A DNA stretch of 64,000 nt from Stakelama pacifica (lineage in GTDB: Bacteria; Pseudomonadota; Alphaproteobacteria; Sphingomonadales; Sphingomonadaceae): positions 62,001 through 126,000 of the forward strand of contig NZ_SNWD01000004.1 in NCBI RefSeq assembly GCF_004361835.1. The letters are read 5' to 3'. The notes below the pieces were generated by a model. The model saw only the letters and a list, made by a program, of their open reading frames with translations. It was not told where the DNA came from and made no database searches. The position numbers and the translations under genes are program-made. Shown piece by piece: positions 28,358 to 36,855 of this stretch. The first letter of the stretch is position 1. The number at the start of each line of letters is the position of its first letter.

Positions 28358-29011
28358 ATGAAATTCTTTGTCGATACCGCCGATACCGCCGAAATCCGCG
28401 ATCTGGCCGAATCCGGTCTGGTCGACGGCGTCACCACCAACCCGTCGCTGATCCACAAATCGGGTCGCAAATTCCTCGAAGTGGTCGAGGAAATCTGCGG
28501 CATCACGCCGGGGCCGGTTTCGGCCGAAGTGGTCGCGCTCGACCATGAAACCATGATGAAAGAGGCCGAAGTGCTGCGCAAGATCGCCGACAATGTCGCG
28601 ATCAAGGTGCCGCTGACCATCGACGGCCTCAAAACCTGCAAGGCGCTGACCAGCGACGGCACGATGGTCAATGTGACGCTGTGCTTTTCCGCCAATCAGG
28701 CGCTGCTCGCGGCGAAAGCGGGCGCGACCTTCATTTCGCCGTTCGTCGGGCGTCACGACGATATCGGGTTCGACGGCATGCGCCTGATCGAAGATATCCG
28801 GCTGATCTACGACAATTATATGTTCGATACCGAGATTCTGGTGGCGAGCGTGCGCCACCCCGTCCACATCCTCGAAGCGGCGAAGCTGGGCGCCGATGTG
28901 ATGACCGCGCCGCCGCAGGTGATCCGCCAGCTGATCAAACATCCGCTGACCGACAAGGGGATTGAGGGCTTCCTCGCCGACTGGGGCAAGACGGGTCAGA
29001 CGATCGGCTGA
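28358..29011 (+). CDS. fsa: fructose-6-phosphate aldolase / transaldolase-like
   Basis: 217 residues, the short MipB/TalC type. It starts [32 protein letters not shown], the family signature. The Schiff-base lysine is K83 in [35 protein letters not shown] is also conserved. Members either cleave fructose 6-phosphate or act as transaldolases; sequence alone does not decide. It lies near priA and xerC. Confidence 0.93.
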   Translation: MKFFVDTADTAEIRDLAESGLVDGVTTNPSLIHKSGRKFLEVVEEICGITPGPVSAEVVALDHETMMKEAEVLRKIADNVAIKVPLTIDGLKTCKALTSDGTMVNVTLCFSANQALLAAKAGATFISPFVGRHDDIGFDGMRLIEDIRLIYDNYMFDTEILVASVRHPVHILEAAKLGADVMTAPPQVIRQLIKHPLTDKGIEGFLADWGKTGQTIG

Positions 29012-29070
29012 ACGGCAATTGCCTCGCGCTCGCGCCGCGTCGCTCCCGGGCGGTGCGGCGCGGTGCGGGC

Positions 29071-29298
29071 TTAGCGGAAATGGCGCTGCTGGCGCTCCAG
29101 CTCGCGCAGGACCCGGTCCAGCCGGTTGACTGCGTCATCATCGCCCGCGCGCACCGCAGCGACAATGGCGTCGACGAGTTGCTGGTGCCTGTAGGGACCG
29201 TGGAACCCGACGGGCGATTCAGCATGCGATGCATTGATCTGCCGAGCGCCATGAATCATCGATCGTCCCAAATCCTTACCCGGCGGCAAACCGCCCAT
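29071..29298 (-). CDS. possible small hypothetical protein
   Basis: A 75-residue frame ending in a helical, charged stretch (HQQLVDAIVAAVRAGDDDAVNRLDRVLRELERQQ) that resembles the end of a GntR-type FCD domain or a free helical hairpin. Start ATG at 29298, with an alternative at 29259. Neither has a clear Shine-Dalgarno. It lies between convergent-facing fsa and xerC. It may be a genuine small protein, a gene remnant or chance. Confidence 0.35.
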   Translation of the reverse strand: MGGLPPGKDLGRSMIHGARQINASHAESPVGFHGPYRHQQLVDAIVAAVRAGDDDAVNRLDRVLRELERQQRHFR

Positions 29299-29459
29299 TT
29301 CACCGGTGATCGCGCACTGCCCGGATGCACGGTCACTTCCCCCTGTTGCAATGCATATAAGCCGGGCCTTGATGAACGGTATCTTTCAGCTACGCGTTTT
29401 ACCGGATGGTCCGTGATATATTCACGGCGGCGCGCTATGGTGCCGCAAGGGCAATAGTC

Positions 29460-30353
29460 ATGATATCCGATCTTCCCACGGGCTTTGCCCGCCATCTCGG
29501 CACCGACCGGCGGCGTTCGGAGCATACGGTGCGCGCCTATCGGGCGACGGCGGCGCGCCTTGTCGCGTTTCTGGGACAGCATTGGGGCGAGGAGATTTCG
29601 CGCGCCGCGCTTGGCCGGGTAAGCGCTGCCGATCTTCGCGCCTATCTCGCCCATCGCCGCAGCGAGGGTCTGTCCAATGTGTCGGCGGCGCGGGAGGTAT
29701 CGGCGATACGCGGGTTTCTGTCCTGGGCAGGCGAAGGGACAAGCGGCCCGCCGCTGAAGGGCCCTCGCGTCAAAAAAGGCGTGCCGCGCCCGATCGCGCC
29801 GGATGAAGTGCTGGCGCTCGCCGAAACGGTGGCGGAGGAGGCGAGCGAACCGTGGATCGCGGCGCGCGACTGGGCGGTGCTGCTGCTGCTTTACGGCGCG
29901 GGGCTTCGCATCGGTGAGGCGCTGATGCTCGAGGGCGGCATCTTTCCGCTGGGCGAAACGCTCAGCGTTACCGGCAAGCGGTCGAAGACGCGGATGGTCC
30001 CGCTATTGCCGCAGGTGCGCGAGGCGCTGGAACGCTATGCCGATCTTTGTCCCTTCGGTGTGTCGTCCGGATCGCCGATCTTTCGCGGGGTAAAGGGAGG
30101 CCCGCTATCGCCCGCGCTGGTGCGCCGTTCGGTGCGGCACGCGCGGGCCGTGCTCGGCCTGTCGGATCGCACCACCCCGCATGCGCTGCGCCACAGTTTC
30201 GCGACGCATCTGCTGGGGCGCGGCGCGGATTTGCGCAGCCTTCAGGAATTGCTGGGCCATGCCAGCCTCAGTTCGACGCAGATCTATACGCGAGTCGATG
30301 CGGCGCATCTGCTGGACGTGTATCGCAACGCCCATCCGCGCGCGGAGGGATGA
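29460..30353 (+). CDS. xerC: tyrosine recombinase XerC/XerD
   Basis: 297 residues. Xer recombinases resolve chromosome dimers at dif. The N-terminal SAM-like domain (FARHLGTDRRRSEHTVRAYRATAARL) is followed by a catalytic domain containing all active-site residues: Arg in YGAGLRIGEAL, HALRHSFATHLL with His and Arg, GHASLSSTQIYTRV with His and the nucleophilic Tyr. The ATG at 29460 is chosen over an upstream in-frame start at 29406. The XerC versus XerD assignment is not certain; priA neighbourhood favours XerC. Confidence 0.92.
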   Translation: MISDLPTGFARHLGTDRRRSEHTVRAYRATAARLVAFLGQHWGEEISRAALGRVSAADLRAYLAHRRSEGLSNVSAAREVSAIRGFLSWAGEGTSGPPLKGPRVKKGVPRPIAPDEVLALAETVAEEASEPWIAARDWAVLLLLYGAGLRIGEALMLEGGIFPLGETLSVTGKRSKTRMVPLLPQVREALERYADLCPFGVSSGSPIFRGVKGGPLSPALVRRSVRHARAVLGLSDRTTPHALRHSFATHLLGRGADLRSLQELLGHASLSSTQIYTRVDAAHLLDVYRNAHPRAEG

Positions 30354-30375
30354 GCCGCTTGATATAAGGCGTTAT

Positions 30376-30463
30376 CGTCATTGCGAGTCCGGCAGGGCGC
30401 GGCAATCCAGCGCCGTCGCGCGTGCGTCACTGGATCGCTTCGTCGCTGGGCTCCTCGCTGACG
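30376..30463. repeat. family B intergenic repeat
   Basis: CGTCATTGCGAGTCC, GCGGCAATCCAGC, CACTGGATCGCTTCGTCGC and a CTCGCTGACG end, between convergent xerC and dedA. Confidence 0.8.
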
Positions 30464-30477
30464 ATCCGGTCCGGGAA

Positions 30478-31086
30478 TCACTCCTCGCTCGGCGAAGGCT
30501 TCCATGTGAAGACGCGCCAAAGATACCAGAGCGCGACCAGCGCCACGATCGCGATCGTCACCGGCCCGATAACCTGATCGAGCTTGCTGAAGTTGCGCCC
30601 CAGATAATAGCCCGCGCCGACCAGCACGGCGTTCCAGATCAGCGTGCCGGTCGTCGTCCAGGCAAGGAAGCGCGGCAGACCCATATGCGTCATGCCCGCA
30701 GGCAGCGAGATCATGGTGCGAAAGGTGGGGAGGAAGCGGCAGACGAACACCATCCAGCCGCCATGTTTGTGGAAGAATCGCTCGACGCGTTCGATCTCGG
30801 CCCAATCGACCGTCAGCCAGCGGCCCCAGCGATCGACAAAGGGTTTGAGCCGTTTGACGCCCAGCTTTCGCCCGACCCAATACCAGAAGCAATTGCCGAC
30901 GACGCTGCCGATCGTACCGGCGATCAGCAGCAGTTCGAGGTTCATGTTGCCGCGCGCCACCGCGATTCCGCCCAGCCCCATGATGAGTTCGGACGGGATC
31001 GGCGGCACGACATTTTCCAGCGCCATCAGGAACGCAATGCCCCAATATCCGCCTGCGGCGATCAGGTTGATGACGAACTGGCCCAT
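30478..31086 (-). CDS. DedA family membrane protein
   Basis: 202 residues of the DedA/SNARE-associated family, many of which act as lipid-carrier flippases or support membrane energetics. Signature stretches are ALENVVPPIPSELIMGLGG near residue 23 and GNCFWYWVGRKLG, plus FFHKHGGWMVFVCRFLPTFRTMISLPAGMTHM with the conserved Arg residues and GTLIWNAVLVGAGYYLG. Four to five membrane helices. It reads in the same direction as gshB, 47 bases downstream. Confidence 0.92.
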   Translation of the reverse strand: MGQFVINLIAAGGYWGIAFLMALENVVPPIPSELIMGLGGIAVARGNMNLELLLIAGTIGSVVGNCFWYWVGRKLGVKRLKPFVDRWGRWLTVDWAEIERVERFFHKHGGWMVFVCRFLPTFRTMISLPAGMTHMGLPRFLAWTTTGTLIWNAVLVGAGYYLGRNFSKLDQVIGPVTIAIVALVALWYLWRVFTWKPSPSEE

Positions 31087-31133
31087 GGATGCGAACGAAC
31101 GCGCCGTATCGTCGTAAAGGTCCGGGCGGCGCT

Positions 31134-32096
31134 TCAGCGCGTCGTCAATTCACCCACGCGCCGTTCGACCGCGTCCCAGATCATCCCCGAACTGTCGGTG
31201 CCGTTGAACTTGTCGATCGCGACGATTCCGGTTGGCGAGGTGACGTTGATTTCGGTGAGCCATTTGCCGCCGATCACGTCGATCCCGACAAAGATCAGCC
31301 CGCGCTTCTTCAGCTCAGGCCCCATCGCCGCGCAGATTTCGCGCTCGGTTTCGGTCAGTTCGGTCTTCTCCGCGCTGCCCCCGACCGCGAGGTTCGAGCG
31401 GATCTCGCCCTTGCCCGGCAGGCGGTTGATCGCGCCCGCAACCTCGCCATCGACCAGCACGATGCGCTTGTCGCCCTTGGCAATGTCGGGAAGGAAGGCC
31501 TGCACCATATGCGGCTCGCGATAGGCATTGTTGAACACCTCGATCAGCGAAGAGAGATTCTGCCCGTCCGAATCGATCTTGAAAATCGCCTTGCCGCCAT
31601 TGCCGTGCAGCGGCTTCACCACGATCGACCCATGCGTATCGAGAAACGCCCGCGCCTCGTCATAGCTGCGGGTGATGAGCGTGGGCGGCATGTAGCGCGC
31701 ATAATCGAGCACGAACATTTTTTCGGGCGCATTGCGCACCTGCGCGGGCTCGTTGAGGATCACCGTCCGGTCGCTGATCCGCTCAAGAATGTGGGTGGCG
31801 GTGATATAGCCGAGATCGAAAGGCGGGTCCTGTCGCATCAGCACGACATCGGCCTCTTCGCCAAGGTCGAGATTGACCGGATCGCCCAGCGTGAAATGAT
31901 CGTCCGGGTTCGCGCGCACCTCGACCGGCCATGCCTTTGCCCAGACGCGCCCGTCCGAATAATTCAGCGCTTCGGGGGGATAATAAAAGAGCCGATGGCC
32001 GCGCGCCTGCGCCTTCAGCATCAGCGCAAAGGTCGAATCCCCGGCGATATTGATCTTGTCGAGCGGGTCCATCTGGCAGGCGACGGTCAGGGTCAT
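31134..32096 (-). CDS. gshB: glutathione synthase
   Basis: 320 residues, normal length. It joins glycine to gamma-glutamylcysteine using ATP. It starts TLTVACQMDPLDKINIAGDSTFALML, the family opening. Other blocks are VVLMRQDPPFDLGYI, TLITRSYDEARAFL, GSIVVKPLHGNGGKAIF (ATP-grasp) and GIDVIGGKWLTEINVTSPTGI. AAGGA is about 6 bases before the ATG. It belongs to the rsmI-yraN-gshB group common in alphaproteobacteria, but a 307-base repeat-filled gap separates it from yraN. Confidence 0.96.
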   Translation of the reverse strand: MTLTVACQMDPLDKINIAGDSTFALMLKAQARGHRLFYYPPEALNYSDGRVWAKAWPVEVRANPDDHFTLGDPVNLDLGEEADVVLMRQDPPFDLGYITATHILERISDRTVILNEPAQVRNAPEKMFVLDYARYMPPTLITRSYDEARAFLDTHGSIVVKPLHGNGGKAIFKIDSDGQNLSSLIEVFNNAYREPHMVQAFLPDIAKGDKRIVLVDGEVAGAINRLPGKGEIRSNLAVGGSAEKTELTETEREICAAMGPELKKRGLIFVGIDVIGGKWLTEINVTSPTGIVAIDKFNGTDSSGMIWDAVERRVGELTTR

Positions 32097-32112
32097 ATGC
32101 GTCCTTCAAACT

Positions 32113-32202
32113 CGGTTGGCCCTGAGCGAAGTCGAAGAGCCGTTCTTTCTTCCCGACGAGCGAAAAGAAGTGCAGGGCTTCGACAGTGCTCAGCCCGAAC
32201 GG
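32113..32202. repeat. family A intergenic repeat
   Basis: CGGTTGGCCCTGAGCGAAGTC on the left and CGACAGTGCTCAGCCCGAACGG on the right are largely complementary (described from bases 32113-32133 and 32180-32202). It lies directly upstream of gshB, so it may overlap its leader. Confidence 0.7.
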
Positions 32203-32304
32203 TCATTTAGGGTGCCGATGTCGCCAAGTCACGTGCAGGGCCGCACGTCGCCCTCTCCGTCGCCCCGGCGCAGGGAAAGGACCGTGTTGGCGCAGACCAT
32301 TAAT

Positions 32305-32378
32305 CGTCGCCCCGGCGGAGGCCGGGGCCGGTGGATGGGATGCACAACAGGGCGGCCCCGGCCTTCGCCGGGGCGACG
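32305..32378. repeat. family C intergenic repeat
   Basis: CGTCGCCCCGGCGGAGGCC and its near-perfect complement GGCCTTCGCCGGGGCGACG enclose about 36 bases. A shorter related piece (CCGTCGCCCCGGCG) lies at about 32252. The gap 32097-32403 has no gene. Confidence 0.75.
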
Positions 32379-32403
32379 ATGGAGTGCCGGGGCGACGGGG
32401 AGC

Positions 32404-32757
32404 TCACCCGATCCACGCATTTTCGATATGCACCGGGCGCAGCGACGGCGTCACCAGCACGACGTCGATCCGCACATCCTCGCCCCTGGTCGCATAGCGC
32501 GGCGCAAGCATCTCTGCCGCCGCCGCGACTCGCGCCAGCCGCCGTTCGTCGATCGCATGGTCGAGCTCTTCCGCCCGGCTGCGTGTCTTCACCTCGACGA
32601 ACGCAATGATCCCGCCGCGCTTGGCCACCAGATCGACCTCGCCGCTTTTGGTGCGCACCCGGCTGTCGAGGATTCGCCAGCCTTTGATGCGCAGGAACCA
32701 TGCCGCGACCGTTTCCCCGCTTCGCCCGCGCATCTCGGCGCGGCGGCGGTCGGTCAC
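32404..32757 (-). CDS. YraN family (UPF0102) putative endonuclease-like protein
   Basis: 117 residues. It starts with GTG in a GTGA overlap with rsmI. UPF0102 proteins have a restriction-endonuclease-like fold. Visible are RGRSGETVAAWFLRIKGWRILDSRVRTKSGEVDLVAKRGGIIAFVEVKTR, which hold the ExxA...RxxxGEIDL...FVEVK pattern with the putative nuclease residues. The biological role is unknown. It is co-transcribed with rsmI. Confidence 0.92.
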   Translation of the reverse strand: MTDRRRAEMRGRSGETVAAWFLRIKGWRILDSRVRTKSGEVDLVAKRGGIIAFVEVKTRSRAEELDHAIDERRLARVAAAAEMLAPRYATRGEDVRIDVVLVTPSLRPVHIENAWIG

Positions 32758-33590
32758 TGCTTCATCTCGAGCGCGCGGGCGTACAGCGCCTTGCGATCGA
32801 GCCCCAGCCGCTTCGCAACCTCACCCGCCGCCTTCGACACCGGCAGGCGGGTGAGCGCTTCGGCGAGCGCTGCATCGGCATCTTCCTCGCTGGCGGGCGG
32901 TGCCTCGCCCGGCGGGCCGACGACCACGACGATCTCGCCTTTCGGCGGCGGGGCATCGGCATAATGCGCGGCGAGCCCGGCAAGCGTTCCGGTGACGCAC
33001 TCCTCGAACTTTTTCGTGATCTCGCGCGCGACCGCCGCTTCGCGTTCGCCAAGCCCCTCGGCCAGCGCGGCGAGCAGCGCGGCAAGCCGCGGCCCCGATT
33101 CGTACAGGACCAGCGTCGCCCGCACGCCAGCGACCTCCACAATCGCATCGGCGCGCGCCTTGGCCTTGGTGGGAAGGAAACCCAGAAAGAAAAACCGGTC
33201 GGTCGGCAGCCCGGCCAGCGTCAGCGCCGAAACCGCTGCGCACGCACCCGGAATCGTCGCTACCAGATGCCCCGCCGCCCGCGCTTCGCGCACCAGCTTA
33301 TACCCCGGGTCGGAAATCAGCGGCGTTCCCGCGTCGGAGACCAGCGCGACCACTTCGCGGCCCATCCGCTCGATCAGGCCGGGCCGGACGCTTTCCGCAT
33401 TATGGTCATGATAGGGTATCATCACCCGCTTCACCCCGATATGGCGGAGCAGCCCGGCAGTGACGCGGCTATCCTCCACCGCGATCACATCGGCGGCGGA
33501 AAGGACCGCTGCGGCGCGTGGGGTGAGGTCGCCGAGATTGCCGATCGGCGTGGCGACGATATAGAGACCTGGCGCAAAATTGGGGTGCAT
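32754..33590 (-). CDS. rsmI: 16S rRNA (cytidine-1402-2'-O)-methyltransferase
   Basis: 278 residues from the ATG at 33590; the frame is open for 276 bases further but that part lacks family features. RsmI methylates C1402 of 16S rRNA using SAM. LYIVATPIGNLGDLTPRAAAVL at the N-terminus, VEDSRVTAGLLRHIG and VSDAGTPLISDPGYKLVREA are signatures. It is divergent from an LpoA-like lipoprotein gene with only 10 bases between starts, and overlaps yraN by 4 bases. Confidence 0.95.
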   Translation of the reverse strand: MHPNFAPGLYIVATPIGNLGDLTPRAAAVLSAADVIAVEDSRVTAGLLRHIGVKRVMIPYHDHNAESVRPGLIERMGREVVALVSDAGTPLISDPGYKLVREARAAGHLVATIPGACAAVSALTLAGLPTDRFFFLGFLPTKAKARADAIVEVAGVRATLVLYESGPRLAALLAALAEGLGEREAAVAREITKKFEECVTGTLAGLAAHYADAPPPKGEIVVVVGPPGEAPPASEEDADAALAEALTRLPVSKAAGEVAKRLGLDRKALYARALEMKQ

Positions 33591-33600
33591 GGAGATTGTA

Positions 33601-34800
33601 ATGGCAGAGGCCATAGTGAAACCGCAACGGGGCATGGGCCTCTTCCGCATGATCGCGCTGGCAGGGGCGATGGCGCTCAGCGCCTGTTCGGGCATCGTTC
33701 CGCGCGGAGCGCCCGAAACGAACCAGCCCCCGCCCCGGCCGACGCGCCCCGCCGAAAACCCCGAACCAGTGCGCCCCGGCATCCCGCAGGATGACCAGCG
33801 GCACCGCGTCGCGCTCCTTGTCCCGATGTCGGGCACCAATGCGGGGGTGGGCCAGTCGATCGCCAATGCGACTCAGATGGCGCTGCTCGACACCAAAAGC
33901 GAAAAGGTGCGGATCACCACCTATGACACGGCGGGCGGCGCAGCTTCCGCTGCGCGCCGCGCAATCGAGGACGGCAACGGCCTGATCCTCGGCCCGCTTC
34001 TGTCGGAGGATGTCCGTGCGGTAACGCCGATCGCCGCAGCGGCCAAAGTTCCCGTGCTCAGCTTTTCGAACGACAGTTCGGTCGCCGGAAACGGCGCCTT
34101 TATCCTTGGCTATTCGCCTGCCCAGTCGATCGAGCGGGTGGTGAGCTATGCAGCGAAGAGCGGCATGACCCAGTTCGCGGCGCTGGTTCCCATCGGCCTG
34201 TATGGCGAGCGCGCATCGGACGCGCTGCTGCGCGCGGTGCGGCAGCAAAAGGGCGATGTCGTGTCGATCCAGACCTATAATCGCAGCCGCGCCTCGATCG
34301 ACGCGGCGGTCAAGCGCATCCCGGCGACCTCGCCCTATCAGGCGATCCTGATCGCCGACAGCGCAGGGACGGCGGCGCTCGCCATCCCGACGATCCGGGC
34401 GACGACCGGCGCATCGGCAAAGGTGCTGGGCACCGAATTGTGGAACACCGATTCGGCGGTCGGTGATAACAAGGCGCTGAACGGCGCATGGTTCGCCAGC
34501 GTACCCGACGGGCTGTACCGCCAATATGCCGAGAAATATCGCTCGCGCTTCGGCAAAGCACCCTATCGGCTGTCGACGATCGGCTATGATGTCGTACTGC
34601 TGACCGTGCGGATCGCGCGCGACTGGAAGATGGGCCAGCCCTTTCCGGTCAGCGACCTGATGAGCGATGACGGTTTTGCCGGACTGGACGGCGCGTTCCG
34701 CTTCAACAAAAACGGCGTCGCCCAGCGCGCGCTGGAAGTGCAGGAAATCCGCGACGGGCAAACGGTGACAATCTCGCCCGCGCCGAGCAATTTCGACTGA
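33601..34800 (+). CDS. penicillin-binding protein activator (LpoA/LppC-like) lipoprotein
   Basis: 399 residues. The signal peptide ends in a lipobox ALSAC (Cys about 29), then a Pro-rich linker (NQPPPRPTRPAENPEPVRPG). The rest is a type I periplasmic-binding-protein fold (RVALLVPMSGTNAGVGQSI, LILGPLLSEDVRAV, VPVLSFSNDSSVAGNGAFIL) as in the C-terminal domain of LpoA, which activates PBP1A in E. coli. No TPR domain is seen, so only that half is present. GGAG lies 6 bases before the ATG at 33601. It is beside rsmI as in many proteobacteria. Confidence 0.85.
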   Translation: MAEAIVKPQRGMGLFRMIALAGAMALSACSGIVPRGAPETNQPPPRPTRPAENPEPVRPGIPQDDQRHRVALLVPMSGTNAGVGQSIANATQMALLDTKSEKVRITTYDTAGGAASAARRAIEDGNGLILGPLLSEDVRAVTPIAAAAKVPVLSFSNDSSVAGNGAFILGYSPAQSIERVVSYAAKSGMTQFAALVPIGLYGERASDALLRAVRQQKGDVVSIQTYNRSRASIDAAVKRIPATSPYQAILIADSAGTAALAIPTIRATTGASAKVLGTELWNTDSAVGDNKALNGAWFASVPDGLYRQYAEKYRSRFGKAPYRLSTIGYDVVLLTVRIARDWKMGQPFPVSDLMSDDGFAGLDGAFRFNKNGVAQRALEVQEIRDGQTVTISPAPSNFD

Positions 34801-34819
34801 TTCCCGCGCCACAGGTCGT

Positions 34820-34864
34820 CATTGCGAGCCCGAAGGAGCGCGGCACCAAGCCGGGTTCGCAATG
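34820..34864. terminator. hairpin between convergent genes (family B-derived)
   Basis: CATTGCGAGCCCG pairs with CGGGTTCGCAATG (one G-T wobble) around 19 bases. The outer sequence matches the ends of family B elements. It lies between the ends of the LpoA-like gene and hemW and could act in both directions, although no T run follows. Confidence 0.6.
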
Positions 34865-34879
34865 GCGAAGGCGTGGGGA

Positions 34880-36043
34880 TCAGTCGACGGGATCGACCAC
34901 GATCTCTCGCAATATCGCGTCGAGCAGCGGCATGCCCGCCTGGGTAACGCGCAGCCGGTCGGGCGTCGCCTCGACCAGCCGCTGCGCGGCAAGCCGGGCG
35001 ATGCGGTCGGCATCCAGCCAGCGGTCGGGCGCAGCCTCGCCGATCCCGGCGATCCGGGCGAGGTCGACGCCCTCGTCGAGCCGGAGCCCCATCAGGATCG
35101 CCTCGGTCGCGCGGATATCGGGTTCGAGCGCATCCTCGGCCTTCAGCCCATGGCCGTTGCGCGCCACCGCCGCCATCCAGTTTTCCGGCTTTTTGTGGCG
35201 CAACGTCGCGCTGTGCAGTCGCCGCCCATGCGCGCCCGGCCCTATCCCGGCATAATCGCCATAGCGCCAATAGGTGAGGTTATGACGGCTTTCCGCCCCC
35301 CGCCGGGCATGGTTGGAGATCTCATAAGCGGGAAGCCCCGCGCTCGCGCTCATGCTGCGCGTCGCGTCGAACAGATCGGCGGCGGCATCACCCTCGGGCA
35401 GCGTCAGCTCGCCCTTCGCGAACAGCGTGGCGAAACGGGTGCCCGGTTCGATCACCAGCTGGTAGAGCGACAGATGTTCGGTCCCGAAGGACAAGGCACG
35501 CGAAAGCTCCGCCTCCCATGCTTCAAGCGTCTGGCCGGGCCGGGCATAGATCAGGTCGAAGCTCACCCGGTCGAACGCCTTTTGCGCGGTTTCCAGCGCC
35601 GCCAGCCCCTCGGCCACATCATGCGCGCGGCCCAGAAAGCCGAGCACTTCGTTGTCGAGCGCCTGTAATCCCAGCGACACCCGGTTGACCCCCGCGCGCG
35701 CCAGATCGCCGAACCGCGCCGCCTCGACCGAGGAAGGGTTGGCCTCCAGCGTGATTTCAATTTCCCGACCGAACCCCCAGTGCCGCTCCGCCGCCGCGAG
35801 CAAAGCCGCAACCGTTTCGGGCGGCATCAGCGATGGCGTACCGCCGCCGAAAAAGATCGACCCCAGCCGCCGTCCGGGCAGCAGCGCCGCCTCATGCGCC
35901 ATATCGGCGAGCAGCGCCTCGCACCACGCCGCCTGATCTACGCTATCGCGGACATGGCTGTTAAAATCGCAATAGGGGCATTTGGAAACACAAAAGGGCC
36001 AATGGATATAAAGCGCGAGCGGCTGCGTTTGGGCGGCGATCAT
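34880..36043 (-). CDS. hemW: radical SAM heme chaperone HemW
   Basis: 387 residues from ATG 36043 (IAAQTQPLALYIHWPFCVSKCPYCDF); the frame continues upstream without family features. The CxxxCxxC cluster motif is CVSKCPYC. SIFFGGGTPSLM and LEANPSS are also conserved. The extra Cys typical of HemN is absent here, as expected of HemW, which transfers heme rather than making it. A SAM-binding and C-terminal HemN-like domain follow. In related bacteria hemW follows rdgB; here it is about 13 kb away and reversed. Confidence 0.93.
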   Translation of the reverse strand: MIAAQTQPLALYIHWPFCVSKCPYCDFNSHVRDSVDQAAWCEALLADMAHEAALLPGRRLGSIFFGGGTPSLMPPETVAALLAAAERHWGFGREIEITLEANPSSVEAARFGDLARAGVNRVSLGLQALDNEVLGFLGRAHDVAEGLAALETAQKAFDRVSFDLIYARPGQTLEAWEAELSRALSFGTEHLSLYQLVIEPGTRFATLFAKGELTLPEGDAAADLFDATRSMSASAGLPAYEISNHARRGAESRHNLTYWRYGDYAGIGPGAHGRRLHSATLRHKKPENWMAAVARNGHGLKAEDALEPDIRATEAILMGLRLDEGVDLARIAGIGEAAPDRWLDADRIARLAAQRLVEATPDRLRVTQAGMPLLDAILREIVVDPVD

Positions 36044-36053
36044 GGAGCGGCAT

Positions 36054-36641
36054 ATGGCGACGGACATGCGTTTTAGGAAGATCGCGGCGGGGCTGACGGC
36101 GCTCGGCCTTGCCGCGTGCACGGTTCCGGCGGACAGCACGCCGCAGCGCGTGGTCGAACCGCGCAGCTTTGCCGGCGAAGCGCCGCGCGGGGCCGATCAG
36201 CTGAAACAGGCGATGCTGACCGGGCATAATCGCGCCCGGGCGGAAGTCGGCGACGCGCCGCTCAGCTGGGACGAGGGACTGGCGCGCGAAGCCGATGCCT
36301 ATGCGCGCGAACTCGCCGCGACCGGACGATTCGAACATTCCGAAATGCAGGACCGCCCCACCCGATCGGGCGAAAATCTGTGGACCGGAACGCGCGGTGC
36401 CTATCTCTATTCCGAGATGGTCGGCCATTGGGTCGCCGAAAAGCGGTTCTTTGTGAACCGGCCGGTGCCCGACAGCTCGAAGACCGGCACCTTCGGCGAT
36501 GTCGCGCACTATACGCAGATCGTATGGCCCGCGAGCACGCGGGTCGGCTGCGCGCTGGAAAGCAACGCTCGCGATGATTTTCTGGTGTGCCGCTATGCGC
36601 CTGCGGGCAATGTCTTCGGCGAAAAGGTGTTCAACCGGTAG
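36054..36641 (+). CDS. CAP (SCP/PR-1) domain lipoprotein
   Basis: 195 residues. Lipoprotein signal with lipobox LGLAAC. The CAP domain follows: HNRARAEVGDAPLSWDEGLAREADAYA, FEHSEMQDRPTRSGENLW, then GDVAHYTQIVWPASTRVGCAL and DDFLVCRYAPAGN. The His and Glu residues of the CAP cavity are present (H in HNRAR, E in SGENLW, H in VAHYTQ). The molecular function of bacterial CAP proteins is mostly unknown. GGAG is 6 bases before the ATG at 36054. It is divergent from hemW. Confidence 0.9.
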   Translation: MATDMRFRKIAAGLTALGLAACTVPADSTPQRVVEPRSFAGEAPRGADQLKQAMLTGHNRARAEVGDAPLSWDEGLAREADAYARELAATGRFEHSEMQDRPTRSGENLWTGTRGAYLYSEMVGHWVAEKRFFVNRPVPDSSKTGTFGDVAHYTQIVWPASTRVGCALESNARDDFLVCRYAPAGNVFGEKVFNR

Positions 36642-36669
36642 GGCGTGGGAGGCGCTATTCCTCCGCTTA

Positions 36670-36817
36670 CCGTTCGGGCTGAGCTTGTCGAAGCCCCGTT
36701 CTTTTCTCGTCCGAAGAAGAACGGCCCTTCGGCAAGCTCAGGGCGAACGGAATGGATGATAGCGGGCGACCAGAACCGTTGGTGCTGAGCATCGTCGAAG
36801 CACCGTTCTTCTTTTTG
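36670..36817. repeat. two family A repeats, one complete and one partial
   Basis: 36670-36750 opens CCGTTCGGGCTGAGCTTG and closes CAAGCTCAGGGCGAACGG, an inverted repeat with about 45 bases between. A half copy follows at 36774-36817 (CCGTTGGTGCTGAGC...). No gene in 36642-36855. Confidence 0.75.
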
Positions 36818-36855
36818 CTCAGCCCGCGGCTCTCCCCTGACCCGCCCCGCGCCCT

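Noticed and set aside
29460..30353. Phage or integrative element integrase
   Set aside because: The XerC-like gene lies beside priA and fsa, has housekeeping Xer length, and no tRNA, att site or phage gene is near.
36642..36855. Possible integron attC-like or mobile cassette site because of the inverted repeats
   Set aside because: Same elements recur in unrelated gaps with no integrase or cassette structure; better explained as dispersed repeats.
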